Assembly (NCBI GenBank): GCA_002794775.1
Contig: NBAY01000025.1
Span: forward strand, 124,001 to 188,000
Source of the DNA: Porodaedalea pini
Taxonomy: Eukaryota; Basidiomycota; Agaricomycetes; Hymenochaetales; Hymenochaetaceae
Length of the DNA stretch: 64,000 bases
Direction of reading: 5' to 3'
In this document: positions 59,450 to 64,000 of the stretch, one piece after another
How positions within the stretch are numbered: position 1 is the first letter of the stretch
Layout: each line of letters opens with the position of its first letter
Position numbers and translations under genes: made by a program
Notes under the pieces: model-generated
The model's database searches: none
The model's input: the letters and a program-made list of their open reading frames with translations, nothing else
Told to the model about the DNA's origin: nothing

Positions 59450-60573
59450 TTACGAGAGTAATGAGACAGCATGTCCAGCAGTTGGTCGAGCAAGGGGATC
59501 CCTCACACGGCACTGGCTTGATAAATCCAGCAAACAGGTAGAAAGTTCACCTACAACAATTTCATTGTCATTGAGGATGTCGGGCAGTGAGTCCGTCATG
59601 AGAGCAATGATAAACGCAGGATCCTTCAAGGAATTGAAAGCTGGCTTTTGGATTGCAATCTACAAGAGTAAAAAGTATTTAGAGGTGAATAGTAAACAGT
59701 CAGAGAAGAAATCGCACCTCTATTATGAGTATGCCAATGGAATACATGTCTGATGCAGCGGTTGGACTAATTTCTTCAAGAATCAGCTCTGGCGCCGTCC
59801 AACGGTTGCATCCAGCCTCAAAAGGCTCTTCATCGGATACTTCTGTGAGCCTAGTAGAACGACCAAAATCTGACAGTAGTGGCTGCCATGTATCGGAGAG
59901 CAAAATATTTTCCTGCAGAAGGACATAAATGAATAGAAAACGATGGAGGAGGTTTGGCAAACGTACTGCGTGAATGTCGCCGTGAGAGATCCCGTTGTCG
60001 TGCAAGTACTGAAGCGCACAACAGCACCCTTTAATCTATGAAAAGTGAAGATGAACAGCTTAATGGGAAGTGAAGAAGACGAGAAAAGAAGAGGACGTAC
60101 TATATTGGCTAGTTGCACGAAACGCGGTTGGAGTAGCGGCCTGCAGGAGCCATTGTGCATGAACGGAGAGACCATAGAAGGGAAGGGCAGGTCATTCGGG
60201 ATAGATATCCCTAAGAAAGGGAGGATGTTCGGATGACTAAGGGAGCTCCATATTTCAATCTCCCTTTCGACCATCTAACGGGATGCATATATTCAAGTCA
60301 GTGAGACACGAATTGGAAACAGCAGTGAGTTAAACAGACGCATACCTTCTGGGTGCGCATTGCGTTTCGTTTGCCTCGAAGAAGGACCACCTTCACAGCG
60401 AGTTTGCCCATAGTGGACGTCGCGATGAGGTTAACGTCAGCGTAGCCGCCTCCACGAAGGAAAGACATGGAGCCGCTTTTGATTACGGAGGTGAAGTCTT
60501 GATATGTTGTTTTTTTCCCTGACAGCGCGGAGTCGAAGGAGCGGTTAAAATCACTAAAAACGACTGCAGACAT
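59450..60573 (-). CDS. Small protein kinase, TKL-like (291 aa, 5 exons)
   Basis: Exons on the minus strand are 60573-60346, 60274-60101, 60035-59967, 59912-59718 and 59659-59450, all with GT-AG borders and kept frame. The start ATG (MSAVVFSDFNRSF) was chosen because the upstream frame has no ATG. Kinase features: glycine loop LRGGGYADV, VAIK-like LAVKVV (Lys), alpha-C Glu in VEREIEIW, catalytic loop HGDIHAEN, DFG in LLSDFGRS, APE in RWTAPELI, and DMYSIGILI. The HGD form of HRD and the short length are typical of expanded tyrosine-kinase-like families of agaricomycetes, which probably phosphorylate Ser/Thr. The substrate is unknown. No stops or frameshifts were found, so it looks intact. Confidence 0.85.
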
Positions 60574-60626
60574 AGCGAGGTGAGTTTGCAAGAGTATCGT
60601 TCATGGTGCATTTATAGAGTGGCATT

Positions 60627-60922
60627 GCAGGTTGTTCAACGATGCAGAGCGTTTCGTATCACCACAGCTCACAACGAAGTTGACCCTAGCACGGTGGTGG
60701 AATAAAAGAAAGATTAGTTTGGGCTGCGCACATAGTTACATTTCAGAATGAACTCAGCTGCGGTCCATGGGGAAGCAGGTTGTTCAATGATGCAGAGCGT
60801 GTCGTATCGCGGCCCACATCGAAGTTGACCCTAGCACAGCGGCGGAATAAAAAAAAACTTAGTCTGGGCTGCGCATATAGTTACATTTCAGAATGAACTC
60901 AGCTGAGGTCCATGGGGGGGAA
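60627..60922. repeat. Direct tandem duplication, 148-bp period, upstream of the kinase
   Basis: GCAGGTTGTTCAACGATGCA at 60627 is repeated at 60775 (one mismatch), and the blocks run on through GAAGTTGACCCTAGCAC and CAGAATGAACTCAGCTG to GGTCCATGGGG. The duplicated unit lies within 60-350 bp upstream of the kinase start, so it may duplicate promoter elements. Differences are mostly transitions. Confidence 0.85.
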
Positions 60923-61680
60923 GCGGCAGGCGCTGTTTCCAATAGCACTGACTGGTCCTGTCGCCGTGTCCGTTGTTTTTTTTTCCCATCGACGAGCGTA
61001 GCATATGAGGCCCGGGCCAGCAAGTTTCGACGATTCTGTGCAGCTCGGGGTTTCCAGAACAAGAAGCTCGTTAAGTTGGCCTTCTTGCAAGACGAAGAGA
61101 CAAAAGCCAAGCAACAAACGAGTCGAGGTCGTGTTGAGTGAGCTCGGGGCTTTCTGTACCGCAAGGCCGAGCGTGGAAACAATGCATATACAATTTAGAA
61201 TCGAAGAACGATATATCAATCAAAAGATGCTTACGAAGCACAAACTTCATCGACTTCCCTTGTTGTGTGGCTAGAGATCATGCTTCTTGGGTATAAGGTT
61301 GCAGGCCGGAGATTAGGCATGTCTGAAATCCCGACTGAAAGCTGCGCTTCTTTGACTTCTCAATAAACTCAGATGATGAATTTGCGGGAATCTCAGTCTC
61401 AGGTTGGCCAGACAACAAGTTCTCAGTAATCTCAGTCTCATGCCGGCCGGACAACAAGCTCCCAGTATTCTCAGTCTTGGGTTGGCCAGCCAACAAGTTC
61501 TCAGCAAACTCACTTAGATTCGGAACTGATCTCCACCTATTGTGAGGCAAATCGGGCATACACCGCTGTCTAGCACACAAAGAGCGGTATGGTCGACTCT
61601 TCCTAGTCAGAATCCTTGCCCCCAAAAAATTGGTTTCATTCCGCAACGGCATATTACTTGTATGGGATAATTACTTCCCG
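60923..61680. other. Intergenic segment with 39-bp triple repeat
   Basis: Three 39-bp units (61390-61428, 61429-61467, 61468-61506) share CTCAGTCT, GGCCGGACAACAAG-like and TCTCAGTA parts. A minus-strand frame across them (61652-61278) encodes repeated ENLLSGQPETEI-type units. It could be a small Ser/Glu-rich orphan protein or simply repeat DNA. No other gene is seen. Confidence 0.4.
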
Positions 61681-64000
61681 TTATGCCTCCGTATCGCCGT
61701 CGTCGGACTCCGCACCACGAAGAATCTCGCTATCGTGCAATCCGCAAATGCAGAGAACTCGTATTGGAGAACCACAGCTGTCTTCATCACCGTACGCCGA
61801 TTCGAAAGTGCTGCACATTTCGACAAAGTCGTTCTCCAACTCCATTAACATGTTCATGTGAAATGGTGGATTGCTCTCTTGTTCGTCGATTTCACGTAGG
61901 TTTTTGATGAGATCATCGAGAGCTTTCATAGTGTACTTGAAATCGGCATGGAACTGAGGTGTATCCTGCCATATGTCTTCCGTTGCTCCGTCCGGCGGTA
62001 GCTGAGGTGCAAGCTGGTCCACGTGAGCCACGAGAAGCACAAGCGCCATGAGAGAGTCTATAGGGGGGATGCCTGCATGAGGAAGCGGCCATGAAGTAAG
62101 CAGCGGAACATAAGAAAGCGCAAGCGGTCTTACGTATTCGTAAGGGCAGCTTCTTACGGTCTGTGTACATACTTCGTAATGCAATCAGACGCTTGAAGAG
62201 CAAGAGCGGGCTTCGGGGATGCTCAGCATTCGTTACTTGGGCACCGACGTAGTGTTCATAGGTCATCGCACATAAAGTATCAACGTAGTTGCCATCACAA
62301 TAGAAATGACCCCCAATGCACAGGCCATCGGACAGCGTGAGGATAGCGTGGTCTTGATCAGGACGAATGTATCTAGAAATATGACCGATAGTTGAACATG
62401 AATGCATCAAAAACGTGCTTGGATGAAAAAAAAAGCTTGTCTCACAAGTCTTCTCCAGGACGCAAGAGGACAGGTTCGCAATGTATATCAGCATCCTCGG
62501 GCCAGGATGGAGAGCTAGGATGCGCATTCTTCCTTTTAGGGAACAGCACAAGATGTTCTCCAAGCGACGCGTGTAAGAAAGTGCCGTAACCGGAGGCATC
62601 TATATGCCAGTCCGACCACGCTCCTGCATTTGCGATTATCATCCAGCGTCTGGCTAAAGCGTTAAGGCCAAGCCTCGTGTGATATGTGTAGTCGTCTTCA
62701 TCCCTGGAAATGTATCGAGAACAGTCATCAAATTCGCTTTAACAAAAGGTTAATTCAATCCGCTAAAGCGAGAGGCCAGAACAACTTACACTTCAAGCAG
62801 GTCCTCGTGTAAAGGGATGTCCAAGATGTTTATGCAGAAAAAGGTAGGCGGTTGAAGACGAGAAGCAGGTTTGCCTTTCTGTCGCATGATCTGAGCAGCC
62901 TGTGCCATTTTTTGTTGATACTCCTTCTCGGCTTTGCGCATTTTCAACGTGTTGTCCAAGAACTGAAGGATAGAAATCTTGCGCATATTCCAACCATTAA
63001 CAAAGTATTCCTTCGTTTTTGGGTCGATGTAGTCGTTCCGAGTAGGTTGCAGAGTCTGGACTATGATATACGAGATGGGTCAGTTTCAGAAATGACCTAT
63101 GGCAAAGAACATTCGGACCTTCACACTGACGCATCGTAGTCAAGTCTACGACTCGATCGAGCTGCATAACGCTCCACTCCGTGATACCTCCTAACGGGGT
63201 CGCATCCATCCCGCAAACGTGTATGTTTGTGCGCGCGAACAAATGCCGCCTATGATCGGGTGATAGCCGGAGCCACATGTTCCTAAGAATGCTCTTGCTG
63301 CTTGTGTGTCCCGAGAACGAGCTTGGGTTAGAGCCGGCATCATATTTTATGCGGCGAAAGCAACTGGGAAACATCTGCGCAGAGGACGAAGACGTAGGGA
63401 CGGATACCGACTTTGTTTCCCATTTGGAAACAAACACCATGGACATTTTTTCCATGAAGGAAGGATCTATCGCAGCCTGGACAGTAGGAGGACGAAAGTT
63501 TAAAGTGACAACGCCCTCGCTCTGTGGATGAGGGATGTAAAACGTTGCTTTCCACGCCGTCTTTTGCTGTAAAGTACGGGAAAGATGAGATTCCGATTGA
63601 AGAAACTGCACAGTTCGCTGCACTCACAAAGACTTTCTTCATGGGCCATACCTCGGGAAGGGTGAAGACGTTCTTGATAGCGCGAGGTCTGAGATTGCCG
63701 TGAACATCCAATACCGCCTCATCTTCCGATTCAGACGGCCACTCTTCGACACTGGACTCGGCGGAAGCTTTCTTCGGACGTTTCTTGTTGCGGCGACTGT
63801 CTGATTGAGGCGACAAGGATCTCTTTCCATTGCCTTTACCAGGTTTTGACCGATTTTTCTTCTTCGGCTTTGGTTCCGGTGTACCTGGCTCGGGGAGTCC
63901 CCGATCGACAGGCTTCCGCGGGCGCTTGTTTCCATTTGTCGGAGCAGGAGTATCAGGAGTATCATCAGAAGGGTTGGGGTGGTGTTCGTTGTTTCCCTGT
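61681..64000 (-). CDS. JmjC-domain-like protein, 5' partial (about 655 aa visible)
   Basis: Exons are 64000-63628, 63566-63131, 63060-62790, 62703-62446, 62372-62134 and 62072-61681, all with GT-AG introns. Order of parts: a Lys/Arg-rich N-terminus with SPQSDSRRNKKRPKKAS, a region with WSVMQLDRVVDLTT and KTKEYFVNGWNMRKISILQF, then the cupin core: MIIANAGAWSDWHIDASGYG with the Fe(II)-binding HxD, LLRPGED, IRPDQDHAILTLSDGLCIGG (candidate distal His) and HFYCDGNYVDTLCAM. The C-terminus is acidic. This agaricomycete JmjC group is probably 2-oxoglutarate dependent; the substrate is unknown. The second splice donor (63130) is the least certain. The start lies beyond the window. Confidence 0.75.

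Overview
The window is fungal nuclear DNA, most likely from an agaricomycete basidiomycete. The reasons are short GT-AG introns (about 50-70 nt) in every gene-like segment, a fungal type I fatty acid synthase alpha fragment with its C-terminal phosphopantetheinyl transferase, Ty3/gypsy chromoviruses, Ulp1- and Pif1-type transposon remnants, a small TKL-like kinase and a JmjC-type gene. It is mostly a transposon-rich accessory region. Only the last ~5 kb looks like ordinary intact genes: a protein kinase, and a JmjC-type protein that runs off the right edge.

Layout. 1-1143: decayed Ulp1/C48-type protease gene, cut by the 5' LTR of a degenerate gypsy element (1144-5736). 5737-19565: a very large inverted repeat with two 6,661-bp arms (5737-12397 and 12905-19565) around a 507-bp spacer. 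Every ORF in one arm has an identical mirror in the other (coordinates sum to 25302), so I see no indel between arms. Each arm carries a G-rich 32-bp minisatellite and joined fragments of four host genes: FAS2 3' part (+), a PCL/Pho80-like cyclin (-), ribosomal protein S6 (-) and HSP90 3' half (+), as oriented in the left arm. 19566-23439: decayed serine-rich coding pieces on the minus strand and a CpG-rich element full of CGGTACG motifs. 23440-31154: a foldback (MITE-like) element split by a complete gypsy chromovirus (24198-31058, 380-bp LTRs, GAAAA target duplication). 31379-32462: a smaller inverted repeat abutting a Pif1-type helicase C-terminus followed by a USP-like domain (to 34019).

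34068-42392 and 51548-58490 are two diverged direct copies of a second chimeric gene array on the minus strand: BTB-domain gene, then an internal piece of RNA polymerase II largest subunit (RPB1), then a piece of PRP8. Copy B ends with the 3' half of RNase P/MRP p30 (RPP1). Introns are retained, so these are DNA-level captures, not retrocopies. Copy A carries a 736-bp pogo/Tc1-type insertion and a 1,000-bp solo-LTR-like insertion; copy B has the empty sites. Between the arrays lie a decayed UPF1-like helicase, orphan fragments, a truncated third gypsy and AT-rich tandem repeats.

Functionally, nothing in 1-59 kb looks like a working host gene. It looks like a locus that has repeatedly captured, duplicated and inverted pieces of essential housekeeping genes. 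Stop codons and broken catalytic residues in the gypsy elements are very often explained by C-to-T change at CpG on one strand or the other, as expected for methylated or RIP-like-mutated repeats. The most unusual object is the 13.8-kb palindrome, which if transcribed could give long double-stranded RNA matching several essential genes.
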